From Gonocerus acuteangulatus (taxonomy: Eukaryota > Arthropoda > Insecta > Hemiptera > Coreidae): a stretch of 64,000 nt of DNA. This document shows, piece after piece, positions 34,575 through 61,323 of the stretch. The stretch lies in assembly GCA_946811695.1 (NCBI GenBank), contig OX328132.1, forward strand, positions 60,549,151-60,613,150, given 5' to 3'. The notes below the pieces were generated by a model, which was not told where the DNA came from, did no database searches, and saw nothing but the letters and a program-made list of their open reading frames with translations. Made by a program: the position numbers and the translations under genes. Position 1 is the first letter of the stretch. Every line of letters begins with the position of its first letter.

Positions 34575-34812
34575 AAAGGTAGGGATTGTTGGGGTTTGGT
34601 CATTGCTTCTTAATAAAACTACATTTTACAAATGAAAATGGTTTTATTGTTGCTGACGTTTCGGCTTGAAATTCAAGCCTTCACCAGGGCGATGAGAAGA
34701 TTGAGAAATATGCCTCACAGATGCGGGATCATTTCTCGGGAAGTGATAAGAAGCAATGACCGAACCCCGACAATCCCTACCTTTGCATCATCAACGATCT
34801 CCTCTCAATGAA
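34575..34812 (-). mobile_element. Retrozyme-like small element carrying a hammerhead motif
   Basis: About 238 bases bounded by the direct repeat TTCTTCAGAACC (34563-34574 and 34813-34824), a 12-bp target duplication within repeat B. Inside, a 38-39-base inverted repeat (34574-34612 and 34747-34785, two mismatches, core GGTAGGGATTGT) brackets a hammerhead-like motif at 34652-34690. It has no coding capacity. The features fit a small non-autonomous retroelement mobilised by Penelope machinery. Mobility is supported by the duplication; the machinery is inferred. Confidence 0.65.
34652..34690 (-). ncRNA. Hammerhead-like motif in the small element
   Basis: Minus strand: GCC-CTGGTGA (34687-34681), one A, a perfect hairpin GGCTTG...CAAGCC, GAAA (34662-34659), then CGTC with expected cleavage between 34655 and 34654, and AGC. 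One conserved core base is changed (CUGGUGA instead of CUGAUGA) and helix I is weak, so activity is doubtful. Helix III could only form as ACGU/ACGU between two molecules. Confidence 0.5.
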
Positions 34813-35380
34813 TTCTTCAGAACCTTTTTTGTAGAGAATTTAGTATGTTTTCGAATGGTAACCTTCCACTTACCAAGATTCCCATCCGTTTTCGAGATAT
34901 TAAGGAAAATATATGAAGATCCCAAAACTTTTCATGTCTGTTAATAACATATTTTATTATAATCCTTCCTTAACTCCAAACATAACCAAAATTTCAACAT
35001 ATTTTTTCGATGAAATTTGAACATGCAGAAATTGTTTCAACTGAATTTCATGATTCTAAATACCCAAACCAAAAACTTTATTTACCAACTATTTTTCCAA
35101 TTTTCTCAGAAACAATTACAGACATCACCTTAAAAATTGGTTCGTTCATTTTCCTACATGAAAACAAGTACTTGCAAGCATATAATTTAAGCGCAACGAT
35201 TTTTTTTGCAAACATTTCGCTAAAAAAATAATTTTTTGTTACCACATTTCATTAAAATCAGACAATTTTGCAGGCAGCTACAGGGCCAAATAGTTGATGC
35301 GCCGTAAAAAAACAAAAAAAAACAAAACAAAAAAAAAACACAAAAAAAAAAAAAAAAAAAGCTACAGGGCGAACAGACAA

Positions 35381-35385
<5 letters not shown>

Positions 35386-35434
<49 letters not shown>
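35386..35434. repeat. (AT)n microsatellite inside repeat B
   Basis: 49-base AT run, preceded by an A-rich tract (35320-35360) and followed by the GAACCACCG block. Confidence 0.9.
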
Positions 35435-35437
<3 letters not shown>

Positions 35438-35755
35438 AATTTGAACCACCGTTATTTTCAATCTCTAGGGATACTGAAGCGTAAAAATTGCTAGGCGGCA
35501 CGTCCGGATTGTGTCATGAGGTCAACCTTACTTGTGGGGTTTCTACCTATGGAGGGAGGAAGGAGCTGCGCTAAAAGGAATCCTATCACTTGCTGTACAA
35601 GGTTGTTTTTCGAATGGGTTGCATTTAAAAACCTAAGATGAAAAATATCACAACAAATGTATGGTTTTATATTTTTTTTTATATCAAACCTATATTAACC
35701 TATTATTGTTACAGTACTTTTGAAATATTATAAACACATTGCTTATTTTAGGAAA

Positions 35756-50784
<15,029 letters not shown>

Positions 50785-50843
50785 CTGAATAAAAAAAGAA
50801 TTTTGGGTAGTTCAATAATTCTCTGATAAGTCTAAACAAAAGC

Positions 50844-51020
50844 TTTTTTTTTTTTTTATGGTGCACCAACATCTGGGCAATTAGTGCCGACATCCATGGT
50901 GCAGTGAGGAATTTTCTCAATAAGCCATGAGATGAAAAAACTCCTACGACCCGTGGGACTTGAACCAACCATCTCCCGCATGAGAATCTAAGGCGTTAGC
51001 CACTAGACCACAGGGAGACC
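50844..51020 (-). mobile_element. SINE, GGGTCTCCC-head family
   Basis: Minus strand: GGGTCTCCCTGTGGTCTAGTGG head, A box, B-box-like GGTTCAAGTCCCACG, shared body with CACCATGGATGTCGG, and an A tail (T run at 50844-50857). One of the better-preserved copies. Confidence 0.8.
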
Positions 51021-52589
51021 CTGTGTTATTGTTCTTTCCTGTTTTGGAAAGAGGAATATTTTCCTAACCTGTATAGGTTTATGGAGAGGGGGTTATAACC
51101 TACTTTTTTTTTTTAGAAAGTTTGGAAGTTTATTTCCCAATTGTGAAACTGATGCAATTTGTTTCTCAACACGTTTGGTTAGAAAAAAGGTAGTCACCCA
51201 TTATGAGTGCGTTTCCTCACTACCTCCATAGAGAGGAATCCCTCTTATGAGATTGACCTAATAACACAACAGAGAAGTCCTGACTAGAAAATTCATGTTT
51301 CAGAACTGAAAATAACCGTGGTTGAAATTTGGGTATATATGTAAATGAGAATACTCAAAGGGGTAAAACTAGAACAAAGATGTAGTTAAACCCAGCTTAC
51401 CGCACGCTTCTATCTATGTTTGTTGCGGGATCAATACATATCAAATCAACCAATGGATGTTACTGACATGTTTTATATAACTTTTAAGAATACAATTTCC
51501 ATTTGTACTTTTATCTGGGAGTACAGAACTTTTTTTTTTTTTACACTTTTATTATTAGTAATTCAGTTGTTGGCTACAATTTTGTTTGTTTATTCCAGTA
51601 ATTTGTGGCATTTGCAGAGGTTAGCAGTAAGTTAAATAACTTCTTTATTCGCTAAGCTATCAACTTGAACTAAAAAACATCAGATTCTACACCAAACTAT
51701 CTAAAAATAAGGTTGTTGTCAAAAAGTAGTTAAGACATTCAGGAAAGAGCCTAAAATTAACTAAAATATTTGAGAAAATTTATGTTTTTAAGGATTTTTT
51801 TTTTTAAATTAAGAAATGGATACACACCTTCAATATTTTTCCCCTTAAAGTAATAACTATTTAGTTCCCTAAATATTATTCTTTAATGTGACTAAAGTTA
51901 TTTTTAATTTTGTTGTCATATTTCCAAGGTACCTTACCAATATGTTTACATATATGTAAACTTTTCCTCTTTAAAACATTTTTCCTGTCATGGTTTAGTT
52001 GTAAAACTAGTGAAGGTTTATTATTTGACCGTCTGCCTAGTAAAAAAAAATTAGTTTTATTTATCAGTTATTTCCCCCCTAAATTTCCAATTACATTATA
52101 TTATATCTCATTTTTGAAGAGTTCTCATTTATTTAACTGAAGATGAAATTTAAAGAACAGTGTCCTATGTCCAGTAACAGGCTTTCAATTCAACAGTAAC
52201 ATTATACAACGACTCAATACCTTCCTCTTCTCCAACTAGAGGGAAAAAGGTAATATAATAAAAATAAGGTTTCAAACTGTGCTCTTAATTTGTATAACCA
52301 TTTTTGTCTATTATTATTATTACTTTATTCTATTTTTTTTCTCATTTGATAAACATATAGGTATATGTAATAATACCCATATATTTCAATATGATGTAAC
52401 AGTTGTAGTTTCATTATATATTAGTTTTGATGAAAAATAGTCTTAAATACTTCTACTTTCAGGTTAGGGTCAATTCATGTCAAATCGCCCAATTTTAATA
52501 TATGTCCGTGCCAGCATGTCTCAGATATTTTTCAAAATTTTTTCATGAATAGAGATGTATGAGATAATCTCAAATTAATTTTTTCGGAT
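51021..52589. other. Unassigned AT-rich region
   Basis: No exon of the receptor or other gene was recognised. Short frames (51420-51635, 51910-52140) are low complexity. Confidence 0.4.
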
Positions 52590-53060
52590 TTTTTTTTTTA
52601 TCAAAAATTGAACCAGGGGGAATTTTACTTCGTTTACTTTCATTAATATCTCGGACGCGGTTGGGAAATTTTCATAAGTGGATAGCAACTATTTGAAAGC
52701 TTTCTAAATTCTCTACAAAAAAGATTCTGAAACAATTTTTGATTAGGTGATGTCGATCGAAGAAATAAGTGCTTAAAACTTCAAATATGTCTGTTTAGCT
52801 CTTATGAACGGTTTTTGTCGTTCTTTTTGTAATTTTTGTCTCTTTCCCTTAGTTTTTTATTGCTTTTTATTTTTGTAATTTCTTATGTTAGGAAAATTTA
52901 TTTGTGTGTAAAACAGGTTAGGTAAAATGAGACCAATTTTCTGTTGCTCGAAAACGGTTGAAAATCTTGGGAAGCGAAAGGTTACCATTCGAAAGCTTAC
53001 TAAATGGTCTACTAAAAAAGGTTCTGAAGAAAGTTTTGAATAAGCGATGTCCAACGGAGA
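52590..53060 (-). repeat. Dispersed repeat B fragments
   Basis: Two diverged units on the minus strand (around 52640-52760 and 52920-53060), each with a TCTTCAGAACC-like block and GAGATATTAA or GAAAACGGTTGAAAATCTTGG-like sequence. Confidence 0.5.
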
Positions 53061-53399
53061 AATAAGTGCTTAAACTTTGAAGTAATAGATTTCGTTTATT
53101 TGAACGGTTCTTTTTGTCTATTTTAATTCCTTGTTTTTTTTTAATTGCTTAAAGTTGGATAATGTATTTGACAATAAAACAGATTAAGTAAAATAAGAAA
53201 AACAATTCATTGTTAGAAATATAGCTTGCCAAGAGAAAGAGATTCGATGACTTCTTTTGAATATTTTCAATTGCCTTCATGCTGTTGGTTTTTTTATTTT
53301 ATTTTTTAATTCATTTTATTTGTAGAATTATTACTATAGTAAAAGAACACAGGAATATGTGAAATTTTTTGATATTTTCCAATTCATTAAAACGTATGA

Positions 53400-53585
53400 A
53401 ATGAAGTATCGGTAGAAGAGGATTCTAGGGTCTGGCGGACCCGACCAGGTAAAGTCATAAAGCCCTTTGAACAAAGGCCGAGGAAAATATTATCTGTTTC
53501 TATTCTAAGCTTTTCAAATGACACTAGGGATATGAACGGAACCGCGCTAAGATTATGCAGTTCCTGCGAGTCGGTCTTTTATTAA
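53400..53585 (-). repeat. Dispersed repeat A
   Basis: Minus strand: ACTCGCAGGAACTGCATAATC, TTAGCGCGGTTCCGTTCATA, then ...AGGGCTTTATGAC...GGTCGGGTCCGCCAGACCCT. Paired with the 57815 copy. Confidence 0.7.
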
Positions 53586-53922
53586 CTTAATGGAATGCTT
53601 CAAATCAATCTTTCCTTCTTCAACCGTGCGTCGTAAAAAGAAACAATAACAGTAAAATAATAAGTACTCTTATGCCTAGCTTTCCGAATGACACCAGGGA
53701 AATTTTTTTCAGATAATATAAGACTTGAAAATCTGTTACTTGAACAAAGGATTCAATTGTAAGTCTTCTCTTGCAACCACGACAATAGAGGCAAATCCAA
53801 CTTTTCTACGATTTTATTATCTTATTTAAATAATTTATTTTGTGTATGTTTTTTATGAAATTAAAAAAGAAAGAAAGAAGAAAAATCTACTTCAGAATTG
53901 TTCTCATGCACAACGTCGTGCT

Positions 53923-54201
53923 TCAAAGCGGTTTCTGTGTGGTTTCATACCGACTCACCATTGCCTGGCACGTAGTTCGTACAGAGTCCCAAGAGAAGGT
54001 AGCGGACGAGACCTCCATCTGCTGACATGTCAGCCCTAGTTGGGAAACAGACCTTCGAAACGCCCAACCACCCCTCGGTATCGATTCATTATTCAGATAT
54101 GCTTTCATTTCGCCTAAACACTCCTTATCAATAAATTCCCTTTGTCTATAGCTTCGATTAGATTCGTCCTCTACCTTGAGTGTAAAACATTTGCATACCA
54201 A
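53923..54201 (-). other. Unidentified open frame, less AT-rich
   Basis: 92 residues: KVEDESNRSYRQREFIDKEC, LGEMKAYLNNESIPRGGWAF, RRSVSQLGLTCQQMEVSSAT. Base composition is clearly higher in GC than its surroundings, and a gtgagt donor-like site follows ...TCQAM. It could be an exon or a transposon piece. It does not match the phase expected for the next upstream receptor exon. Confidence 0.3.
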
Positions 54202-55137
54202 TTCGACGTCTACATTTTGACTTTTTCATGTATAATTTCGGCCATACGTGTCTTCTCAAGTATTGCGTCATGATAGGGTGTTTCTATATAATGCTTAAAT
54301 CTGAAGTTTTTAGACCATATGTCTCATTGATATAGGAGAGGGCCATGTTTTAGATTAGGGAAATAATAGAACATGTTATTCGTACAACGTGTAACGTCCA
54401 CTTTTACATAACATAGAATTTTGGGACGGGTTGACTACGGTTGCCACCTTTTTCTTGCTAGAATTTTTTTTCGAACAAAAAAACCTTAGGGAAGGAGTGA
54501 TCACGCCTTGACATCCACGGTCACCAGGACCACAACAATTTACAAATGTTGTACATAATAAGAAGAATATTTAGGATTGGGTCTTCTACCACCGTTGAGT
54601 CTTCTACTATTGCTCTTTCTTACGATTGACGGTTGGCCCTTGCATCTACAACTACGGTGGCAGTTAAAACTAAGCCGACAAAGCATTTCAATGGACCTTT
54701 GTTGACAATTGAAATCTAAATTATTGTCCCGTATAAGCTATATATTTGTTATGATCAGCCAAGATTTTTTTTTATTGTTCTAACATCACCTATCTCATGA
54801 TCAGCAGAATGATAATAAGCCCATAACATTAATAGTTAAAAGTGATCTAAATGAATTATAGTTCCATACTTTTTTTTTTTAACTAGAAATACCTGTTTTT
54901 TTTAACCCTGAAAATTTCAGGAACCAAACATTTAATTTATGTGGTATCCAAAATATACGATTATTTAATAAGAAATTTGTTTGAGGTTTCTAACTACTTA
55001 CAGAATTTTCCAAAAATACGACGACTTGCAATTAACTTTTCTATTTTATATAAAATAAAACATTTGAATGACAATTTGTCAGTGACTGTTTAACTCATTA
55101 TGACGAAAACAGTTGACATTTCATAACCCATAACAAA
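54202..55137. other. Unassigned sequence
   Basis: No recognisable gene or repeat. Confidence 0.4.
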
Positions 55138-55262
55138 AAAAGTCCGATTCGCAGGAACTGCGTCATCTTAGCGCGGTTCCGTTCTTATCTCTAGTGTTTA
55201 TGAAGGCATAGAATAGAAAGAGTTATTACTTTGTTTAGATCAATAGCGAAACAGCTATCCAA
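55138..55262 (+). repeat. Dispersed repeat A fragment
   Basis: GATTCGCAGGAACTGCGTCA, then TCTTAGCGCGGTTCCGTTCT, then ATCTCTAGTGTTTATGAAGG. Confidence 0.7.
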
Positions 55263-55479
55263 ATGAAATCTCAAACAAACCAGTCTTCAAAGGTCTTGAT
55301 TTACAATCTTACCTGTATGGGTCAGCTATACCATAAGTCGGGCAGAAAGGCCTCCGCTCAGAGGCATTTGGAAAGCCTTGGGATCTCTCTCTTTGAACGC
55401 TACATTTCTAACAATAAATTGATCTTCTTATTTTACTTAATCTGTTTTATTGTCAAATACATTATCTGACTATAAGCAA

Positions 55480-56275
55480 TTTAAAAATAACAAGGAATAA
55501 AACAGACAAAACGAACAGATCGAATAAGCGAAATCAATTACTTATTGAAGAACATATTAGTTTTAATGAATGTAGAACATGCAGAAAATGTTTCAACTCA
55601 ATCCCATGATTCTAAGTACCAAAATCAAAGAGAAAAAGAACAGTTCGAATAAGCGAAATCAATTACTTTAAAGGTTTATGCACTTATTTCTCCGATTGAC
55701 ATCGCCTAATCAAAACTTTCTTTAGAACCATTTTTGTAGAGCATTTAGTGACCTTTCTAATGGTCATCTTCCGTTTCCCAAGATTCTCAACCTTTTTCGA
55801 GATATTAAGGAAAGTATACAAAGTTACCAAAACTTTTCATGTCTGTTCATAAAATATTTTATTCTAACCCTTCCTTAACTCCAAACGTAACATAACTTTC
55901 AACATATTAGTTTTAATGAAATTAGAACATGCAGATAATGTTTCAACTGAATCCCGTGATTCTATGTACCCAAACCAAAAACGGAATTCAAAAACTATTT
56001 TTCCAATTTTCTCGAAAACGGTTAAAGCTATCACCTTGAAAATGGTTTCATTCGTTTTCCTAGCCCAAGAAGCCTATAAAACGAGTACTTACAAGCTTAT
56101 GAACTCAAAAACGTAAGCGTTACGATTTTTTCTGCGCGAATTTCGCCCCAAACGCCATCTTCCAGTGGGCGGATTTTGCTGGTTAACGAACTTGACCTTT
56201 CAAATTGGACGACGGATTTTTGTACCAAATTTCATCAAAATCGGACAATCAGGGAAGCAAGAAATGAGCGAACAG

Positions 56276-56354
<79 letters not shown>

Positions 56355-56799
56355 TATATACATATATATATATACAAATTTGAACCACCGTTATTTTCGG
56401 TCTCTAGGGGTTCTGAAACGCGAAATTTTCTAGTCGGCACTTCCGGATTGTTTCATTGTATAAGCGGGGTTCCTCCCTATGGGGGAGGGAGGAACCGCGC
56501 TAAAACGGTATTCAAAAAATATTTTTCCAATTTTCTCGAAAACGGTTAAAGCTATCGCCTTGAAAATGGTTTCATTCGTTTTCCTAGCCCAGGAATCATA
56601 TAAAACGAGTACTTAGAAGCTTATGAACTCAAAAACGTAAGCGTTACGATTTTTTTTGCGCGAATTTCGCCCCAAACGCCATCTTCCAGTAGGCGGATTT
56701 TGCTGGTTAACGAACTTGACCTTTCAAATTGGACGAAGGATTTTTGTACCAAATTTCATCAAAAGCGGACCATTCGCCTTCTAGCTAGAGAGCGAACAG

Positions 56800-56850
<51 letters not shown>

Positions 56851-57010
56851 TATACATATATATATATATACAAATTTGAACCACCGTTATTTTCGGTCTC
56901 TAGGGGTTCTGAAACGCGAAATTTTCTAGTCGGCACTTCCGGATTGTTTCATTGTATCAACCCTATAAGCGGGGTTCCTCCCTATGGGAGAGGGAGGAAC
57001 CGCGCTAATA
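55480..57010 (+). repeat. Dispersed repeat B, two tandem units with (AT)n tracts
   Basis: Unit 1 ends at about 56515 and unit 2 (shorter) at about 57010. Both contain CTCGAAAACGGTTAAAGCTA, GCGCGAATTTCGCCCCAAAC, GGTTAACGAACTTGACC, then ACAGACAAATATAT (AT tracts 56279-56342 and 56804-56845). They continue with GAACCACCGTTATTTTCGGT, and end with a GGTTCCTCCCTATGGG hairpin followed by CGCGCTAA. Confidence 0.75.
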
Positions 57011-57069
57011 CGTAGTTTAAATCCTCTTATTGCTTCGGAGATTACAAAAACACAGGTTGTTCCAAAAGT

Positions 57070-57118
<49 letters not shown>
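57070..57118. repeat. (AT)n microsatellite
   Basis: 49-base AT run shortly after repeat B unit 2. Confidence 0.9.
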
Positions 57119-57123
<5 letters not shown>

Positions 57124-57814
57124 CACGTATGCACATAAATATATTTATGAGGTATATATATTTATCTGTTTGTTCGCACTCCACAAAATTGCTTCAATTT
57201 TGACGAAATTTAACAACCAATATTGCCTCCATCGAAAGATCGGTTCGTTATTAGCAGAATCCACGTACCGGAACACTGATTTTGATTGTGTTAATAAGCT
57301 TCCAGACACGTTCATAGATATTTTGACGTAGAGAATCGAATTAAATGAAGGCAATGTCTTGAACCGTTTTCGATAAAGGAAGAAAAAAAAACTAATCTCT
57401 AGTGTTTGCTTGTCTAAAAAGAAGGATTGAGTTGAAAATGTATCTAACCTGATACATATATATATATAAATTTTCGAATAAAAAGAAGTTTTACAAAAAA
57501 TGTATACAAATGTACTATATCAACTGACTTGATCAGTTTTAGAATTTTCGTATTGTTAAAAATATCGAAAACTGTAGACAAATATTAATAAGAGGAAGGT
57601 AATCGTTTTAAAAAAAGAAAAAGAAATACAGAAGAATTTGCCTATGAGAGGACTGTTTTTTGGTGACATTCCAGGGGGAAAAATAACAGTTCTTTCGGTC
57701 TTGCATTAATAGGCTTCTAAGTAAACCTTTTACAGAGATTTTAATTGGTTTTAAAAAAACTGAATTTTTAGATTCAGCCTTGCCAAAAATTGACCGTTTG
57801 TGAAGGAAAGTTAA

Positions 57815-57866
57815 ATAAAAAAAGGCCGACTCGCAGGAACTGCATCATCTTAGCGCGGTTCCAGTT

Positions 57867-57912
<46 letters not shown>

Positions 57913-58410
57913 GGCGCATCTACATCTAGGTCATTAGCGCCGACATCCAGGGTGTAGCGAGGAATTTTACCAGCGAGCCGTGGGATGATAAAATTTCTGC
58001 CGGAGGTTGGGAATCGAACCCACCGCTTATGAATCCAAGGCGCTAGCCATTAGACCACGGGAGACCCCGGTTCCTGTTCATATCCCTATTCTCATTTGAA
58101 AAGCATAGAATAGAAACAGATAATATTTTCCTCAGCCTTTGTTCAAAGGGTTTTATGGCTATACCTGGGGTCGGGTCCGCCAGACCCTAGAAACCTCTTC
58201 TACCTATACTTCATTTCATACGTTTCAATGAATTGGAAAATATCAAATATTTTCACATATTCCTGTGTTCTTTTACTATAGTAATAATTCTACAGATAAA
58301 ATCAATTAAAAAATAAAATAAAAAAACCAACAGCATAAAGGCAATTGAAAATATTCAAAAGACGTCATCGAATCTTTTTCTATTGGCAAGCTATATTTCT
58401 AACAATGAAT
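57815..58410 (+). repeat. Dispersed repeat A, longest copy, interrupted by a SINE
   Basis: Starts GCCGACTCGCAGGAACTGCA, is split by the SINE at 57870-58068, and continues through TGGGGTCGGGTCCGCCAGAC to about 58410. It defines repeat A as at least ~390 bases. Confidence 0.75.
57870..58068 (-). mobile_element. SINE with 13-bp target duplication
   Basis: GGTTCCAGTTCAT (57857-57869) and GGTTCCTGTTCAT (58069-58081) bound the copy, one mismatch. Minus strand: GGGTCTCCCGTGGTCTAATGG head, B box GGGTTCGATTCCC, shared body, A tail (T run 57871-57910). It gives the clean boundaries of this SINE family, about 155 bases plus tail. Confidence 0.85.
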
Positions 58411-58419
58411 TGTTTTTCT

Positions 58420-59030
58420 TATTTTGCCTAATCTGTTTTATTGTAAAATACATTATCCAACTATAAGCAATTAAAAAATAACAAGGAATAAAAACAGACA
58501 AAAAGAACAGTTCGAAAAAGCAAAATCAATTACTTTAATGTTTTAAGCACTTATTTCTCCGATTGACATCGCCTAATCAAAACTTTCATCAGAACCTTTT
58601 TTGTAGAGCATTTAGTAAGCTTTCTAACGGTATTGTTTCGTTGACCAAGATTCTCAAACTTTTTCGAGATATTAAGGAAAATATACAAAGTTACCAAAAC
58701 TTTTTATGTCTGTTAATAAAATATTTTATTCTAACCCTTCCTTAACTCCAAACGTAACCAAAATTTCAACATATTAGTTTTAATGAAAGTAGAACACGCA
58801 GAAAATGTTTCAACTGAATCCCATGATTCTAAGTACCCAAACCAAAAACGGTATTCAAATACGATTTTTCCAGTTTTCTCAAAAACGGTTAAAGCTATCG
58901 CCTTGAAAATGGTTTCATTCGTTTTCCTTGCCAAAGAAGCTTATAAAACGAGTACTTACAAGCTTATGAACTCAAAAACGTAAGCGTTACGATTTTTTTT
59001 GCGCGAATCAGCGCAGAAATCCGCGAACAG

Positions 59031-59065
<35 letters not shown>

Positions 59066-59125
59066 AATTTTAACCACCGTTATTTTCGGTCTCTAGGGGT
59101 TCTGAAACGCGAAATTTTCTAGTAA
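58420..59125 (+). repeat. Dispersed repeat B, full-type copy
   Basis: Same order of blocks as the 55.5 kb copy, with a short (AT)n at 59035-59060 and the GAACCACCG-like block (here TAACCACCG), but lacking the terminal hairpin. Frames at 58731-58983 are repeat sequence. Confidence 0.7.
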
Positions 59126-59274
59126 TTTCCTTTGTAAGTCATAGGGAAAAACATTCTACTAGTGCAAATTACTGAGCCAAAAATTGAGTCAGTTTTAGAA
59201 ACATGTTAGAAGTTGCGAAGGTAGGTATCTTGGAGGTACCGCCGATTTTTTGGATACAAAATCTGTTATATTTT

Positions 59275-59313
59275 GCCCACGTTTCGGCTCGAGATTCAAG
59301 CCTTCATTGCCCT
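59275..59313 (-). ncRNA. Degenerate hammerhead-like motif
   Basis: Minus strand: GGGCAATGAAGG, hairpin GGCTTGAATCTCGAGCC, then GAAACGTGGGC. GAAA is intact, but CUGANGA reads GCAATGA and the cleavage triplet is GTG. A second partial copy follows on the plus strand at 59339-59370. Confidence 0.4.
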
Positions 59314-59639
59314 CATACTTATGTAATCCTCATTTACAGCCGAAACGTTAGCTTGAATCTCAATTAAAAAATATTTTATCAACCGAAATGAATAGTTTGT
59401 GATTTTTCGTATATTTTATTAAATAATCGAAAAAAATTGTGAAATTCTCAGAAGGTAATTATTCTGATGATAGTTAAATAATTGGAATACATAGACAATA
59501 TATAAAATTCAGCCATATTCTGAAACCAGAAAAATTTTAAACATATAGAACTCTTTAACTCTAATAGTTTTCTGTTTTATGTGGTGCATAAAATGTGTAG
59601 GTCTCAGATGCCTTGAGATCCATACATTTTTTCTGTTTC

Positions 59640-60250
59640 TAAACGATTTATGAAATACATTCATGCGAACTTATTATTATTATTTTTTTTTTTAATTTTT
59701 TTTTTATTTATTTATTTTTTTTATATTTTTTTTCCCCCTTTACGGCGCATCTACAACTTGGCCATTAGCGCCGTATTATTTTGTTGTTGTTGTGAAGATA
59801 AAAATTACCGAGGTTTGGTCGTGTGGGATCTTAATAAAACTAATTTTTTATTTGAAAATTTAATTTCATTAATTGAGAGGAGATCTTAATTTCATTAAGA
59901 TGCCACACGATCTGGCAATGTAGACGATCGAATCTCCTCTCAATTGTTTTTTCTTTTTGTTTTCCCTCACACAAATCCTTTTTCCAATCTGTTTGAAGCA
60001 CTTTGTTTCGCGCCGCCCGAACCATTGGCGGGTGTTTTGTTCGGTCTAGTTGCGTAGCGACTATGTTGCTGCTGTCACTTAGCAACCCGTTCCTTGAAGC
60101 CAGTAACCCGTACGCTAGGAAGCCTGCTAAGGATGGGTTTGGAGTTAACCAGGTCGGATTATTGCCTTCTTGGCCTATCCAACTCACAATGCATGAAGCT
60201 ACTGCCCCAAGTTGGCCTCAAGGGCTTAAACAAGGTAATTAAGAGACTTA
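59640..60250. other. Low-complexity T-rich tract, SINE scrap and Penelope-like edge
   Basis: T-rich 59680-59735, a SINE 3' scrap at 59735-59775 (minus), and a GGTTTGGTCGTGTGGG...TTAATAAAACTA edge at 59812 like that of the hammerhead elements, with an inverted GAGAGGAGAT block (59875, 59932). The frame at 60003-60242 is unidentified. Confidence 0.45.
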
Positions 60251-60678
60251 AATAAATATGAGTTTTAGTTTAATGAAAACATAAAACTCATCAAGAAATA
60301 ACCTCCCGAAATTGTTTATTATCAATTCTCACCGTTAATTTTGACATTATTAGTTTATATTATGAAAGTAAATAATTGTTAACAATAATTATTAATATGA
60401 AATAATTTGCTTGCAAAAAATCGTTATCGTCTATTTCCTCTATTTAAAATAATCATTTTAAAACAAAATAATAATACCTTGAATGAAATAAAAACACAAC
60501 TACGAACGTTCAGGAATGTGGATAAAACCAACATAAAAAATATGCTTAAAATAATTTAAAACTTACTATTCAAATCATCGAAATAAATCGTTGGTCGTTG
60601 AGGTTGCCGATGTCGACATTTCGGTGTTCAGTCATATTAATTAATAAAACTACAATTTATAAAGAAAAAACAAGTTAT

Positions 60679-60718
60679 TGCCAACGTTTTGGCTTGAATT
60701 TCAAGCCTTCTTCGGGGC
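60679..60718 (-). ncRNA. Degenerate hammerhead-like motif
   Basis: Minus strand: GCCCCGAAGAAGGCTTG, hairpin, AAAACGTTGGC. CUGANGA reads CCGAAGA and GAAA reads AAAA; inactive. Confidence 0.4.
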
Positions 60719-61323
60719 TAAATACTATGTATATGTATTATAAATAGGTAATGATAAAGAAATTACTACATATATAAGTAGCACTTACAAGAGAACGTCC
60801 CCAAGTATCCGGAGACGATTTTAATGAAAATTTTTATATTTAAGAAACGCGTTTTTTTTTGTTTTTTTTTTTGTTTTTGTTTTTGTTTTTTTTTTTAAAT
60901 TTCGGTCCAGACTATCGTAGATAGAAAAACTGTTATAAGGGAAAATCTATGGTATTTGACAATGGCAAAATTATGTTTGGGACCTTTTTTTCTCCCGATA
61001 TCGATATTTTTGATATGAGAAGAAGAAGAAGAAAACTTTATTTAATGAAATAATAAAGTGACCTGCCCAACTTTATTGGGTTGCTGGAGACACAGCATGC
61101 TGATCATTCCTCGAGGCATTCATTTATTTCATCATCTTGTAATTTGTTCTGCGTTTCCAAAAGTTCGTGGGCATTAGACATGCCAAAAAATAAAAATTGT
61201 TCTTCTAATAAAAAAACAAAAACACAAGAGACAGCGAAGTCTAAGGAACGACATTTGTTGCATGTAAAAGAAAAAAAATAAAAAAAATATCCAGTAGTGA
61301 TTAATCGGCAGGAGTGATGTCCT

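Larger units (their letters stand above)
34546..35520 (+). repeat. Dispersed repeat B with internal (AT)n, interrupted by a hammerhead element
   Basis: Contains TTCTTCAGAACC, CGAGATATTAAGGAAAATAT, the CCCTTCCTTAACTCCAAACG-type block, then (AT)n at 35386-35434 and GAACCACCGTTATTTTC, ending ...GGCACGTCCGGATTGT. The same order recurs at 55.5, 58.4 and (partly) 52.6, 56.5 and 62.8 kb. The hammerhead element at 34575 is inserted in it. Confidence 0.65.

Noticed and set aside
53923..54201. Next upstream exon of the Ir93a-like receptor
   Set aside because: The donor after ...TCQAM ends in phase 0, while the exon at 50784 needs a preceding exon ending after one base of a codon. The sequence also does not resemble the end of an iGluR amino-terminal domain.
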